A DNA stretch of 64,000 nt from Jiangella alkaliphila (GTDB taxonomy: Bacteria > Actinomycetota > Actinomycetes > Jiangellales > Jiangellaceae), in the NCBI RefSeq assembly GCF_900105925.1, contig NZ_LT629791.1:1736001-1800000 (forward strand), read 5' to 3'. A program made the position numbers and the translations under genes. Below the pieces are notes generated by a model, which was given only the letters and a program-made list of their open reading frames with translations, ran no database searches and was not told where the DNA came from. Within the stretch, counting starts at the first letter, position 1. Each line of letters opens with the position of its first letter. This document shows, piece by piece, positions 23,961 to 32,092 of the stretch.

Positions 23961-24662
23961 ATGGCTGTGACTGACGTCGCCATCGAGAAGATCAAGCAGA
24001 TGATCGTCAGCGGGGAGCTGAGCCCCGGCGACCGGCTGCCGCGCGAGGCCGACCTCGCCGAGCGGCTGGGGCTGTCGCGCAGCTCCCTGCGCGAGGCGGT
24101 GCGGGCGTTGTCACTGATCCATGTGCTCGACGTGCGGCAGGGCGACGGGACCTACGTCACCAGCCTGTCGCCCAACCTGCTGCTCGACGCGATGGCGTTC
24201 GTCGTCGACTTCCACCGCGACGACACGGTCCTGCACTTCCTCGAGGTACGCCGCATCATCGAGCCGGCCGCCGCGGCCATGGCGGCCGTGCAGATGAGCG
24301 ACGACGCCATCGCGAAGCTGGAACAGATCATGGCGCCGCTGGGCCCGGACACGGGGGTCGAGGAGCTGGTCACCAGCGACCTGGAGTTCCACCGGCTGAT
24401 CGCCGAGGGCTCCGGCAACCCGGTGCTCTGCTCGCTCGTCGAGAGCCTGTCCGGGCCCACGCACCGGGCCCGGGTCTGGCGCGGCCTGACCCAGGAGGCG
24501 GCGGTGGCCCGGACGCTGGCCGAGCACCGGTCCATCGTCGACGCGATCAGGGCGCGCCAGCCCGACATCGCCCGGTCGTGGGCGACGGTGCACGTCGCCG
24601 GCGTGGAGCAGTGGCTGCGCGAGGCCCTCACCCCGGCCGAGGGCGACCCGGCCGAGCTCTAG
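23961..24662 (+). CDS. GntR-family regulator, FadR subfamily (candidate fucose regulator)
   Basis: 233 residues. N-terminal winged helix: IEKIKQMIVSGELSPGDRLP, then EADLAERLGLSRSSLREAVRALSLIHVLDVRQGDGTYV (about 8-65). The all-helical FCD ligand domain (about 75-225) has the metal-binding pattern: D147-type SDLEFHRLIAEGSGN, later LAEHRSIVDAIRARQPDIARSWATVHVAGVEQWL with the two ligand His. FadR-type FCD regulators commonly respond to sugar acids such as gluconate, galactonate or uronates. It lies 42 bp after the fucosidase. It is the best candidate to bind the ACATCGGATGT sites, with L-fuconate or 2-keto-3-deoxyfuconate as possible inducer; both points are inferred. No copy of the site precedes its own gene. 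Confidence 0.88.
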   Translation: MAVTDVAIEKIKQMIVSGELSPGDRLPREADLAERLGLSRSSLREAVRALSLIHVLDVRQGDGTYVTSLSPNLLLDAMAFVVDFHRDDTVLHFLEVRRIIEPAAAAMAAVQMSDDAIAKLEQIMAPLGPDTGVEELVTSDLEFHRLIAEGSGNPVLCSLVESLSGPTHRARVWRGLTQEAAVARTLAEHRSIVDAIRARQPDIARSWATVHVAGVEQWLREALTPAEGDPAEL

Positions 24663-24675
24663 CGCTAGGAGCGAG

Positions 24676-25341
24676 TCAGTGGCCGGCGGTGCTGTCGGCC
24701 CATTCGATCTCGCCGGTCACCAGGTAACGCACGTTCGTGGCGATGTGCACGGCGTGGTCGGCGAACCGCTCGTAGTAGCGGCCGAGCAGCGCGATATCGA
24801 CGGCCGCCTCGACGCCGCGGTCCCACTCGTCGTCGAGCAGCACATGGAACAGCGACCGGTGCAGGTGATCCATCTCGTTGTCGTCCTGGGCCAGCTCCGC
24901 GGCGGCGTCGAGGTCGCGAGTGCGCAGGCACTCGACGGCCTTGGCCGACATCTCGGTGGCGGCCTTGCCCATGGCGGCGAACGTCTCGCGCAGCTCCTCG
25001 GGCACGGCGTGGTCGGGGTAGCGCATACGCGCGACCTTGGCGACGTGGACGGCGAGGTCGCCCATGCGCTCGGCGTCGGACGTGGTGCGCAGGGCGGACG
25101 TGACGATGCGCAGCTCGGAGGCGACCGGGCCCTGGGTGGCCATCAGCTCCAGCACCTGCTCGTCGATCTCGAGGTGGTCGCGGTTGATGCTGGAGTCCGA
25201 CGCCATGGCCTGCTCGGCGGCGTCGAGGTCGGCCTCGAGCAGCGCCTTGGTGGCCAGCCCCATCAGCTCACCGGTCTTGCGGATCATCCCGATCAGCCGG
25301 CCGTTGACCTCGTCGAGCTGCTCGTGATACGCCTCGCGCAT
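24676..25341 (-). CDS. phoU: Phosphate-signalling protein PhoU
   Basis: 221 residues from ATG 25341 (MREAYHEQL, the family's usual start); an ATG 4 codons earlier is possible. Two three-helix bundles, each with metal-binding patterns: EADLDAAEQAMASD, TSALRTTSDAERMGDLAVHVAKVARMRYP in the first repeat and DIALLGRYYERFADHAVHIATNVRYLVTG in the second. PhoU restrains the phosphate regulon by linking the Pst transporter with the sensor kinase. It is divergent from senX3, with the intergenic region holding two repeat arrays likely bound by RegX3. It is convergent with gntR with 13 bp between stops. Confidence 0.95.
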   Translation of the reverse strand: MREAYHEQLDEVNGRLIGMIRKTGELMGLATKALLEADLDAAEQAMASDSSINRDHLEIDEQVLELMATQGPVASELRIVTSALRTTSDAERMGDLAVHVAKVARMRYPDHAVPEELRETFAAMGKAATEMSAKAVECLRTRDLDAAAELAQDDNEMDHLHRSLFHVLLDDEWDRGVEAAVDIALLGRYYERFADHAVHIATNVRYLVTGEIEWADSTAGH

Positions 25342-25431
25342 TGGCTTCGTCATCCTGTCGTCCTGGGTGGTAGGCAGGTGGCTCCCCGTCCGATCAGCGT
25401 AGGTGCAATTGATGGACGGGCAGCGCCGGAA

Positions 25432-25510
25432 GGTGAATGGGCCGCGAAGTCTCGGTGAACACGGGCCCGAAACTGCGGCGTGAAGTGTCTTGAAGTGGAG
25501 ATGAACTCCG
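25432..25510. promoter_or_regulatory. PHO-box-like direct-repeat arrays in the phoU/senX3 divergent region
   Basis: First array: GGTGAATGGGC, CGCGAAGTCTC, GGTGAACACGG in three consecutive 11-bp units (25432-25464), the outer GGTGAA elements exactly 22 bp apart. Second array: GCGTGAAGTGT, CTTGAAGTGGA, GATGAACTCCG (25478-25510), with TGAA every 10-11 bp. Direct repeats at 11-bp spacing with a G(T)GAA core (GTTCACC read on the other strand) fit PhoP/RegX3-type boxes, so senX3-regX3 and phoU are probably autoregulated by phosphate. Confidence 0.65.
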
Positions 25511-25528
25511 CTGTGGCACATACCATCG

Positions 25529-26710
25529 GTGGATGTGGATGCCGTGACAGCCGGAGCGCTGGCCGCGTGTGTCGGCGCAGCGGTCGGCCTCGCGGCGGGT
25601 CTGGCGTTCAAGGCCAGTGAGCGCGCGCAGCACCCGCCTGAGCCGCCACGCACGTCCCGCGTCCCCGAAGGCGTCGACGAGGTGCTCTCGGTGCTGCGCT
25701 CCAGCGCCATCGTCCTCGACAGCGCCCTCGACGTCGTCAAGGCCAGCCCGTCCGCGTACGCGTTCGGTCTGGTCCGGCACGACCGTGTCGCCGTGCCCGA
25801 GCTGGTCGAGCTGACCGAGCGGGTCCGCCGCGACGGCCAGATCCGCGAGGTCCAGCTGGAGATCCCGCGCTCGCGCGACACCACCCAGACGCTGTACGTG
25901 TCGGCCCGGGTCGCGCCGCTCAACAGCAAGCTGCTGCTGGCGCTGGTCGAGGACCGCACCCACGAGATCCGCGTCGACGAGGTCCGCCGCGACTTCGTCG
26001 CCAACGTGTCGCACGAGCTGAAGACCCCGGTGGGCGCGCTGCTGCTGCTCGCCGAGGCGGTCGAGGACGCCAAGGACGACCCCGAGGCCGTGCAGCGCTT
26101 CGCCGAGCGCATGCAGCGAGAGGGCGCCCGGCTCACCCGGCTCGTGCAGGAGATCATCGACCTCTCCCGGCTGCAGTACGACGACCCCGTCGCGTCGCCC
26201 GAGTCCGTCGACGTCGACAGCGTCGTCGAGGCCGCCCTCGACCGCAGCCGGGTCGAGGCCGAGAAGCACAAGATCCGGCTCACGGCCGGCGGCACACCGG
26301 GGCTGCAGGTCCTGGGCAACGTCGAGCAACTGGTCATCGCACTGGGCAACCTCGTCGAGAACGCGGTGAACTACAGTCCCCCCAATACCCGCGTTGCCGT
26401 CGGAGTACGCCGTCGCGACGACCTCGTCGAGGTCAGCGTCACCGACCAGGGGTTCGGCATCGTTGAGAGCGAGCTGGACCGCATCTTCGAGCGGTTCTAC
26501 CGCGTCGATCCCGCCCGTTCCCGGGCCACCGGTGGTACCGGCCTGGGACTGTCCATCGTCAAGCACATCGCCGCCAGCCATGGCGGCGAGGTAGGCGTGT
26601 GGAGCGTTCAGGGAGCAGGGTCCACCTTCACCCTGCGACTGCCGCTGCACCCGCAGCGAACCGGGCAACCGTCCGCGTTCGAGACGCCAGTTGGTAAGGA
26701 GACGCCGTGA
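25529..26710 (+). CDS. senX3: Sensor histidine kinase SenX3 (phosphate two-component system)
   Basis: 393 residues, GTG start (GTG 25535 also possible). One N-terminal membrane segment (VTAGALAACVGAAVGLAAGLAF, about 6-27), then a PAS-like region (about 50-145), a HisKA dimer with H162 (FVANVSHELKTPVG), and an HATPase domain with N-box (ALGNLVENAVNYSP), DQGFGI, FERFYR and GGTGLGLSIVKHIA. It senses phosphate status through PhoU and the Pst system and phosphorylates RegX3. The stop overlaps the regX3 start (GTGA), so the pair is translated together. Confidence 0.95.
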   Translation: MDVDAVTAGALAACVGAAVGLAAGLAFKASERAQHPPEPPRTSRVPEGVDEVLSVLRSSAIVLDSALDVVKASPSAYAFGLVRHDRVAVPELVELTERVRRDGQIREVQLEIPRSRDTTQTLYVSARVAPLNSKLLLALVEDRTHEIRVDEVRRDFVANVSHELKTPVGALLLLAEAVEDAKDDPEAVQRFAERMQREGARLTRLVQEIIDLSRLQYDDPVASPESVDVDSVVEAALDRSRVEAEKHKIRLTAGGTPGLQVLGNVEQLVIALGNLVENAVNYSPPNTRVAVGVRRRDDLVEVSVTDQGFGIVESELDRIFERFYRVDPARSRATGGTGLGLSIVKHIAASHGGEVGVWSVQGAGSTFTLRLPLHPQRTGQPSAFETPVGKETP

Positions 26711-27387
26711 CCCGCGTGCTCGTCGTCGAGGATGAGGATTCGTTCAGCGACGCCCTGTCGTACATGCTCCGGAAGGAGGGCTTCGAGGTCGCCGTCTCCG
26801 TGACCGGCGACGACGCTCTCGACGAGTTCGACCGGGGCGGAGCGGACCTCGTACTGCTCGACCTCATGCTGCCGGGCCTGTCCGGGACCGAGGTGTGCCG
26901 CCAGCTGCGGCAGCGCTCCAACGTCCCGGTCATCATGCTGACCGCCAAGGACTCCGAGGTCGACAAGGTCGTCGGCCTGGAACTGGGCGCCGACGACTAC
27001 GTCACCAAGCCGTTCTCGTCGCGCGAGCTGGTCGCCCGCATCCGGGCGGTGCTGCGCCGCGGCACCGAGCCCACTGAGGCCAGCCAGGCAGTGCTCGGCG
27101 CCGGCCCGGTCCGCATGGACGTCGACCGCCACGTGGTCACCGTCAACGGCAGCACCGTCCGGCTGCCGCTCAAGGAGTTCGAGCTGCTCGAGCTGCTGCT
27201 GCGCAACGCCGGCCGGGTGCTGACCCGCGCCCAGCTGATCGACCGCATCTGGGGCGCCGACTACGTGGGCGACACCAAGACGCTGGACGTCCACGTGAAA
27301 CGTCTGCGGGCCAAGATCGAGCCCGACCCCGCGGCGCCGACCTACCTGCTGACCGTCCGCGGCCTCGGCTACAAGTTGGAGGCCTAG
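26707..27387 (+). CDS. regX3: Response regulator RegX3
   Basis: 226 residues, GTG start coupled to senX3. Receiver domain with acidic pair E8-D9 (VVEDED), phosphoacceptor D52 (LVLLDLMLPG) and Lys in VTKPF (about 102). It is followed by an OmpR/PhoB winged helix (about 130-226): VTVNGSTVRLPLKEFELLELLLRNAGRVLTRAQLIDRIWG, TKTLDVHVKRLRAKIE, LTVRGLGYKLEA. It activates phosphate-scavenging genes on phosphate limitation. Its stop overlaps by 4 bp the stop of the convergent SnoaL-like gene. Confidence 0.95.
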   Translation: MTRVLVVEDEDSFSDALSYMLRKEGFEVAVSVTGDDALDEFDRGGADLVLLDLMLPGLSGTEVCRQLRQRSNVPVIMLTAKDSEVDKVVGLELGADDYVTKPFSSRELVARIRAVLRRGTEPTEASQAVLGAGPVRMDVDRHVVTVNGSTVRLPLKEFELLELLLRNAGRVLTRAQLIDRIWGADYVGDTKTLDVHVKRLRAKIEPDPAAPTYLLTVRGLGYKLEA

Positions 27388-27743
27388 GGTGCGTCGCCCA
27401 GCGGCACGACGTACGAGTCGACCTGCGCGATCAGCCCGTCGCGGAACGTGAACAGGTCGCTGTAGACGAACCGGAACGGCCCGTGCTCGCGGTGCCGTCC
27501 GGCGCCCGTGCCGGTCACGACGACGACGTCGCCGGCCTCGACCGTCCGCTCGACGCTCAGTTCGGGGCTGCCCTCGAACGCCGGGTTCTCGATCTCGTCG
27601 TCGAACTCGGCCTTGCCGCGCGTCGTGCGGTGGCCGTGGACGTGCCACACGACGTCGTCGGTGAGGCAGCCGAGGATCGAGGCGTGGTCACTGTGGCGGA
27701 AGCCGTCCATGTAGCGGTGGACGAGTTGCTGGCGGGTGGTCAT
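27384..27743 (-). CDS. SnoaL-like (NTF2 fold) protein
   Basis: 119 residues. The cone-shaped NTF2/SnoaL pattern is clear: QQLVHRYMDGFRHSDHASILGCLTDDVVWHVHG, then FEGSPELSVERTVEAGDVVVVTGTGAG, then FRFVYSDLFTFRDGLIAQVDSYVVPL. Such proteins may be small-molecule isomerases, hydrolases or binding proteins, and substrate cannot be read from sequence. It is last in a three-gene operon (ArsR, SRPBCC, SnoaL) with 4-bp overlaps, so all three probably respond to the same signal. Confidence 0.85.
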   Translation of the reverse strand: MTTRQQLVHRYMDGFRHSDHASILGCLTDDVVWHVHGHRTTRGKAEFDDEIENPAFEGSPELSVERTVEAGDVVVVTGTGAGRHREHGPFRFVYSDLFTFRDGLIAQVDSYVVPLGDAP

Positions 27744-28192
27744 GGGGCACTCCCGGTGTCGGTCAGGACTGTGGCGAGCCGGTCGAGGATCGCGGCCAGT
27801 CCGGTGCGGGCCTGTTCGGTCCGCAGCTCCGGCGGCAGCCGCCGCTGGTGCACGACGACCGTCGTACCGCTGCCGGCCGGCTCGAGGCGGATCTCGGTCG
27901 TGAGGCCGGTGCGCGGCTCGGTCAGGACGAGCCGGGCCGGCGGCTCGACGGCCTCGTAGCGGAACCGCAGCCGGCGCACGGCGCCGTCGGGGCCGCGGGT
28001 CTCCAGCTCGAACGTCCCGCCGACCCGGAGGTCGACCGTCACCGAGCCGGGCGCGACGGTGGCGTGGTCGCCGCCCCAGAACGCGGCCAGGTGCGCGGGC
28101 GTGGTGAACGCCGCCCACACCAGCGCGGGCTCGGCGTCGACGTGGCGCGTGGCGATCAGTTGATCGCCGTCGAGGGTGACGTGCGCCGTCAC
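27740..28192 (-). CDS. SRPBCC/AHSA1-domain protein
   Basis: 150 residues from GTG 28192, overlapping the ArsR stop. It is an activator-of-Hsp90-like START fold: IATRHVDAEPALVWAAFTTPAHLAAFWG, VDLRVGGTFELETRGPDG, FRYEAVEPPARLVLTEP, TTEIRLEPAGSGTTVVVHQ, and a final amphipathic helix. Members with an ArsR partner are widespread in actinobacteria and are thought to bind hydrophobic ligands. The middle gene of the operon; ligand unknown. Confidence 0.88.
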   Translation of the reverse strand: MTAHVTLDGDQLIATRHVDAEPALVWAAFTTPAHLAAFWGGDHATVAPGSVTVDLRVGGTFELETRGPDGAVRRLRFRYEAVEPPARLVLTEPRTGLTTEIRLEPAGSGTTVVVHQRRLPPELRTEQARTGLAAILDRLATVLTDTGSAP

Positions 28193-28512
28193 GGCTCGCG
28201 CACCTTCGCAAGGTGATCTTCGAGGCTGTCGAGCCGCGACTCCCACTCGCGCTGCTGCTCGCCGATCCAGCCGGCCAGCTCTCGCAGCCGCTCCGCGTCG
28301 AGGCGGCACGGGCGCCGCTGGCCGTCGACCCGTTGCTGGATCAGCCCGCAGCGCCGGAGGATGCCGACGTGCCGCGAGACGGCCTGGTGGGTGAGGTCGA
28401 ACGGCTCGGCCAGCTCGCCGACGGTCGCCTCGCCGCGGGCGAGCCGGCTGATGATCGCCCGGCGGGTGGGGTCGCCGAGCGCGGCGAAGGCGGCGTCGAG
28501 GGCAAGCGTCAC
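28189..28512 (-). CDS. ArsR-family transcriptional regulator
   Basis: 107 residues from GTG 28512 (MTLALDAAFAALGDPTRR); a TTG 12 codons upstream lies inside a dyad and is less likely. Winged helix: AAFAALGDPTRRAIISRLARGEATVGELAEPFDLTHQAVSRHVGILRRCGLIQQRVDGQRRP. The metal-binding Cys pair of classical ArsR/SmtB proteins is absent, as in the subfamily paired with SRPBCC proteins. It probably represses its own operon from the dyad at 28529-28560. Confidence 0.9.
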   Translation of the reverse strand: MTLALDAAFAALGDPTRRAIISRLARGEATVGELAEPFDLTHQAVSRHVGILRRCGLIQQRVDGQRRPCRLDAERLRELAGWIGEQQREWESRLDSLEDHLAKVREP

Positions 28513-28528
28513 AGCCTCGAGACTATGC

Positions 28529-28560
28529 GCAACGAATCCCTTGTGCAAGGAACTCGTTGC
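28529..28560. promoter_or_regulatory. Imperfect dyad upstream of the ArsR operon
   Basis: Arms GCAACGAATCCCTTG (28529-28543) and CAAGGAACTCGTTGC (28546-28560) match at 13 of 15 positions around a 2-bp centre. It lies 17 bp before the chosen arsR start, the expected position for an autorepression operator. Confidence 0.65.
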
Positions 28561-28593
28561 AGATGCGTGCCCTTCAGAGTCGGCTGAAGCCGG

Positions 28594-29172
28594 TCACTCC
28601 GACGGCGTCTCGGTGCCGGTCGGCGCCTCAGTGGGCTCATCGGTGGGCTGGTCCGTCGCGTCGCCGGTGGGCTCGTCGCCCGGCTCCTCCGTCTCGCGGA
28701 CGGGCTCGGCCGGCAGCGCCTCGGCGTAGGCGCCCTCGGCGGGCCGCACGAGCGCGTGGACGGTGGTGCGCGGCGCGCTGTCGAAGCGGAACTCGACGGT
28801 GACCGTGTGCCCCGGGTCGGCCTCGACATCGAAGCCGTCGACGCGGTCGGCGTCGGGGCCGAGGTCGGCGACGCCGCTGACGGGCAGCTGGACCGGGCCG
28901 TCGGCGAGGTCGGCGGTGACGTCGCCGATGATCACCTCGACCAGCTCGTCGTCGCTGCCGCCGCGGTTGGTCAGGGTGGCGATGACGGTGGCCGTGCCGC
29001 CGCCGTCGGAGACGACCTGGACGTTGCGCAGGCCGATGTCGCCGGCGTCGGCGTTGACGCCGTTGTCTGCCGAGTACCACCGCTGGGTCTGCTCGTGGAT
29101 GCTGCAGCCGGCCACGCCCATGACCAGGACGGGGGCGGCGGCGAGAACCAGACGCCGGACAGCAACCTTCAC
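28594..29172 (-). CDS. LpqE-like lipoprotein
   Basis: 192 residues from GTG 29172 (GGAG 7 bp upstream). The lipoprotein signal ends VLVMGVAGC (Cys23). The body is an Ig-like beta sandwich: IGLRNVQVVSDGGGTATVIATLTNRGGSDDELVEVIIGDV, GPVQLPVSGVADLG, GHTVTVEFRFDSAPRTTVHALVRPAEG. The tail is low complexity in Glu/Pro/Thr/Asp (GDEPTGDATDQPTDEPTEAP). Position divergent from carD and the fold match mycobacterial LpqE (Rv3584), related to the copper-chaperone-like DUF461 group. No Met/His copper motif is evident. Surface-exposed; role unknown. Confidence 0.8.
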   Translation of the reverse strand: MKVAVRRLVLAAAPVLVMGVAGCSIHEQTQRWYSADNGVNADAGDIGLRNVQVVSDGGGTATVIATLTNRGGSDDELVEVIIGDVTADLADGPVQLPVSGVADLGPDADRVDGFDVEADPGHTVTVEFRFDSAPRTTVHALVRPAEGAYAEALPAEPVRETEEPGDEPTGDATDQPTDEPTEAPTGTETPSE

Positions 29173-29466
29173 CACGTGCTCCTCGGAAAGCGGGCTCACA
29201 CTGGACAGACCGCGGACCAGCGTACCGGCGCCATCTCGATGCCTGGTCACCGGCACCCGCTCTCACCAGGTGGGACGGCAAGATCGATGACCTTGCAAAG
29301 GGGTGAAACGGACACTACGGATGGGCCGCCGACCCTGTATGACGAGTGACCGCAGCACGCCGAATGGCGATTTGTCAACCCCCATCACTGGCGCTGACCA
29401 GCACAAACGCTTATCCGAGTCATGAAAATCGTGCTATCATCGGTGGGGGAAAGGGGACAGGAACAC
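29173..29466. promoter_or_regulatory. Divergent lpqE/carD promoter region
   Basis: 294 bp with no gene. Near carD, TATCAT (29435-29440) is a good -10 with a weak TTATCC (29411-29416) 18 bp before it; transcripts would start about 20 bp before carD. I see no strong dyads. Confidence 0.5.
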
Positions 29467-29949
29467 ATGACTTTCAAGGTCGGCGAAACGGTTGTCTACC
29501 CCCATCACGGGGCCGCGCTCATCGAGGCGATCGAGTCCCGGGTCATCAAAGGAGAGGAACGTCAGTACCTCGTCCTGAAGGTTACGCAAGGTGACCTGAC
29601 CGTTCGCGTTCCAGCTGACAACGTCGACCTCGTCGGCGTACGCGACGTCGTCAACCAGGAAGGGCTCGATCGCGTCTTCGAGGTGCTGCGGCTGCCGCAC
29701 ACCGAAGAGCCCACCAACTGGTCACGCCGGTACAAGGCAAACCTCGAGAAGCTGGCGTCCGGTGATGTCATCAAGGTCGCCGAGGTCGTCCGCGATCTCT
29801 GGCGGCGCGAGCGCGACCGCGGGCTGTCCGCGGGCGAGAAGCGCATGCTGGCCAAGGCCCGCCAGGTGCTCGTCTCCGAGCTCGCTCTGGCCGAGAACAC
29901 CAACGAGGACAAGGCCGAAACACTGCTCGACGAGGTCCTCGCGGGCTGA
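29467..29949 (+). CDS. carD: RNA polymerase-binding transcription factor CarD
   Basis: 160 residues from ATG 29467 (ACAGGAAC upstream). The N-terminal Tudor-like RNAP-interacting domain (about 1-60: [52 protein letters not shown]) is followed by the helical DNA-binding domain (about 75-160) with [16 protein letters not shown] and [21 protein letters not shown]. CarD binds the RNAP beta subunit and stabilises open complexes, mainly at rRNA and housekeeping promoters. It is essential in mycobacteria. Upstream of ispD-ispF as in other actinobacteria. Confidence 0.96.
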   Translation: MTFKVGETVVYPHHGAALIEAIESRVIKGEERQYLVLKVTQGDLTVRVPADNVDLVGVRDVVNQEGLDRVFEVLRLPHTEEPTNWSRRYKANLEKLASGDVIKVAEVVRDLWRRERDRGLSAGEKRMLAKARQVLVSELALAENTNEDKAETLLDEVLAG

Positions 29950-29981
29950 CACGCGCGCGTCGAACGGGGCATGATCCCGTC

Positions 29982-30662
29982 GTGAGCGTTGCGTGCATCG
30001 TGGTCGCCGCCGGTCGTGGTGAGCGGCTGGGCGAAAGTCGCCCGAAGGCGTTCGTCGACCTCGGCGGACGTCCCCTGGTCTGGCATGCCTTGCGGGCCGC
30101 CTCCGGCGCCGCCCGGGTGACGCACGTCGTCGTGGTGGCGCCGGACGGCCTGGAGGGTGATCCCGCCCTGGCCGGCGCGGTCGCCGTCGTGCCCGGCGGC
30201 GCCACCCGGCAGCACTCGGTCGCGAACGGGCTGGCCGTGCTGCCCGACGACACCGAGGTCGTGCTGGTGCACGACGCCGCGCGCTGCCTGGCGCCGTCCG
30301 AGCTGTTCGACGCCGTCGCCGCCGACGTGCTGGCCGGGCACGACGCCGTCATCCCGGGCCTGCCGGTCGTCGACACCCTCAAGGTGGTCGACGACGCCGG
30401 CCTGGTCACGGCGACCCCCGAGCGCGCCGCGCTGCGCGCCGTCCAGACGCCGCAGGGCTTCGACCGCGACGTGCTGGAGCGGGCACACTCCGCCGCCGTC
30501 GAACGCGGCGACACCGACGCACCCGACGACGCCGCGCTGGTCGAGCGCATCGGCCTGCCCGTCCACGTCGTCACCGGCCACGCCGACGCCTTCAAGGTCA
30601 CCCGGCCGCAGGACCTGCTGCTCGCCGAGACCGTGCTGGCCCGGCGGGCGGCCGCCGTATGA
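29982..30662 (+). CDS. ispD: 2-C-methyl-D-erythritol 4-phosphate cytidylyltransferase
   Basis: 226 residues, GTG start. It makes CDP-methylerythritol in the MEP isoprenoid pathway. CTP-binding motif [18 protein letters not shown] at the start, [34 protein letters not shown] and the [24 protein letters not shown] end motifs are all present. It is 32 bp after carD and overlaps ispF by 4 bp, so all three may be co-transcribed. Confidence 0.95.
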   Translation: MSVACIVVAAGRGERLGESRPKAFVDLGGRPLVWHALRAASGAARVTHVVVVAPDGLEGDPALAGAVAVVPGGATRQHSVANGLAVLPDDTEVVLVHDAARCLAPSELFDAVAADVLAGHDAVIPGLPVVDTLKVVDDAGLVTATPERAALRAVQTPQGFDRDVLERAHSAAVERGDTDAPDDAALVERIGLPVHVVTGHADAFKVTRPQDLLLAETVLARRAAAV

Positions 30663-31138
30663 CCACGCCGGCGCCGCGGGTCGGGCTGGGCATCGACGTC
30701 CACCGGCTGGAGCTCGGCCGCCCGTGCTGGGTGGCCGGGCTGCACTGGCCGGACGAACCGGCTGGGCCGGTCGGCCACTCCGACGGCGACGTCGCCGCAC
30801 ACGCCGTCTGCGACGCACTGCTGTCCGCGGCCGGCCTGGGTGATCTCGGCGCGGTCTTCGGCACCGACCGCCCGGAGTGGGCCGGCGCCCCCGGCGTCGC
30901 GCTGCTGGCCGAGACCGCGCGACTGGTGCGGGCCGCCGCGTTCACCATCGGCAACGCCTCGGTGCAGGTCATCGGCGTCCGCCCGCGCATCGGCAGCCGC
31001 CGCGACGAAGCTCAGGCGGTCCTGTCCGAGGCCGTCGGCGCGCCGGTCAGCGTCAGCGGCACCACCACCGACGGTCTCGGGCTCACCGGCCGCGGCGAGG
31101 GCCTGGCCGCCGTCGCCACCGCCCTGCTACTCCCATGA
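30659..31138 (+). CDS. ispF: 2-C-methyl-D-erythritol 2,4-cyclodiphosphate synthase
   Basis: 159 residues, ATGA overlap with ispD. Metal ligands [10 protein letters not shown] (Asp, His), [18 protein letters not shown] and the C-terminal [23 protein letters not shown] motif are intact. It cyclises CDP-ME 2-phosphate. The stop TGA is the first half of a TGATCAT element that starts a long hairpin. Confidence 0.95.
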   Translation: MTTPAPRVGLGIDVHRLELGRPCWVAGLHWPDEPAGPVGHSDGDVAAHAVCDALLSAAGLGDLGAVFGTDRPEWAGAPGVALLAETARLVRAAAFTIGNASVQVIGVRPRIGSRRDEAQAVLSEAVGAPVSVSGTTTDGLGLTGRGEGLAAVATALLLP

Positions 31139-31187
31139 TCATTTTCCCTCGCGGTCGCTGAGGCGCCGCGAGGGAACATGATCATGG
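31133..31187. terminator. Bidirectional hairpin between ispF and the SDR gene
   Basis: 22-bp arms (31133-31154 and 31166-31187) match at 21 positions: CCATGATCATTTTCCCTCGC... against its complement, with an 11-nt loop. It lies between convergent ispF and the SDR gene, embeds the ispF stop codon, and should end transcription from both sides. Confidence 0.85.
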
Positions 31188-31196
31188 GGCGGGCGG

Positions 31197-31943
31197 CTAC
31201 TTGCGCAGGCGCAGGGCTTGCATGCCGCCGTCGACGGAGATGGTGGTGCCGGTGACGGAGCCGGCGGCGGGGCCGGCGAGGTAGGCGATCGCCGCCGCGA
31301 TGTCGTCGGGCGGGACGAGCCGGCCGGTGGGCTGGCGGGCCTCGAGGGCGGCGCGTTCGGCGGCGGGGTCGGGCGCGGCCTCGAGCAGGCGGGTGACCCA
31401 AGGGGTGTCGGCGGTGCCGGGGTTGACGGCGTTGACGCGGATGCCCTCGGGAAGGTGGTCGGCGGCCATCGCCTGGGTGAGGGAGAGGACGGCGCCCTTG
31501 GTGGCGGAGTAGAGGGCGCGTTGCGGCAGCCCGGCCGTCGCGGCGATGGAGCAGACGTTGACGATGGCGGCGTGCTGCGAGCGGCGCAGGAACGGCAGCG
31601 CGGCGCGGCTGGCCCGGACCATGCCGACGACGTTGACGTCGTAGACGTGGTGCCACTCGGCGTCGGAGTTGTCCTCGACGGTGCCGGCGGCGCCGATGCC
31701 GGCGTTGTTGACGAGGATGTCCAGGCCGCCGAACCGGTCGGCCACCGCGGCGACCGCGGCCACCACGGCGTCGGAGTCGGTGACGTCGCACTGGACGGCG
31801 AAGAGGTCGGAGGGCGCGTCGTCGACGGCGCGGTCCAGCACACCGACCGAGGCGCCGGAGGCGGCCAGCCGCCGTGCCGTGGCCAGCCCGATACCCGCCG
31901 CTCCGCCGGTGACCACCGCGGTCAGGCCGTCCAGTTCACCCAT
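31197..31943 (-). CDS. Short-chain dehydrogenase (2-keto-3-deoxy-L-fuconate dehydrogenase proposed)
   Basis: 248 residues. Classical SDR: cofactor loop TGGAAGIG (12-19), Asp37 after the second strand (VLDR), which favours NAD+, NNAG (79-82), catalytic S132 (CSIAA), Y145 and K149 (YSATK), and the end [12 protein letters not shown]. Divergent from L-fuconate dehydratase, with a fucose-type operator in front of each gene. In the non-phosphorylative fucose pathway an SDR oxidises 2-keto-3-deoxy-L-fuconate to the 2,4-diketo acid; that role fits, though L-fucose dehydrogenase activity is an alternative. Confidence 0.8.
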   Translation of the reverse strand: MGELDGLTAVVTGGAAGIGLATARRLAASGASVGVLDRAVDDAPSDLFAVQCDVTDSDAVVAAVAAVADRFGGLDILVNNAGIGAAGTVEDNSDAEWHHVYDVNVVGMVRASRAALPFLRRSQHAAIVNVCSIAATAGLPQRALYSATKGAVLSLTQAMAADHLPEGIRVNAVNPGTADTPWVTRLLEAAPDPAAERAALEARQPTGRLVPPDDIAAAIAYLAGPAAGSVTGTTISVDGGMQALRLRK

Positions 31944-31979
31944 CGCCCGCTCCCGTCTCGTCGCTGCTCGATCGCGCGA

Positions 31980-31992
31980 GACATCCTATGTC
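31980..31992. promoter_or_regulatory. Fucose-regulon operator, SDR side
   Basis: GACATCCTATGTC: 5-bp perfect arms around CCT, 37 bp upstream of the SDR start. It differs from the shared 11-mer (read ACATCCGATGT) at one central base. Confidence 0.6.
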
Positions 31993-32046
31993 ACCCTGGT
32001 CAGACCACAACCAGGAGCCGCGCTCATGGCACACTGTGTGCTACAG

Positions 32047-32057
32047 ACATCGGATGT
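32047..32057. promoter_or_regulatory. Fucose-regulon operator, fucD side
   Basis: ACATCGGATGT, identical to the site before the transporter operon, 36 bp before the fucD start. A second short dyad (CACACTGTGTG, about 32030-32040) lies just before it. Confidence 0.7.
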
Positions 32058-32092
32058 TATGCGTCCCGTGCCACTGGACCGGAAGGGCCGCC

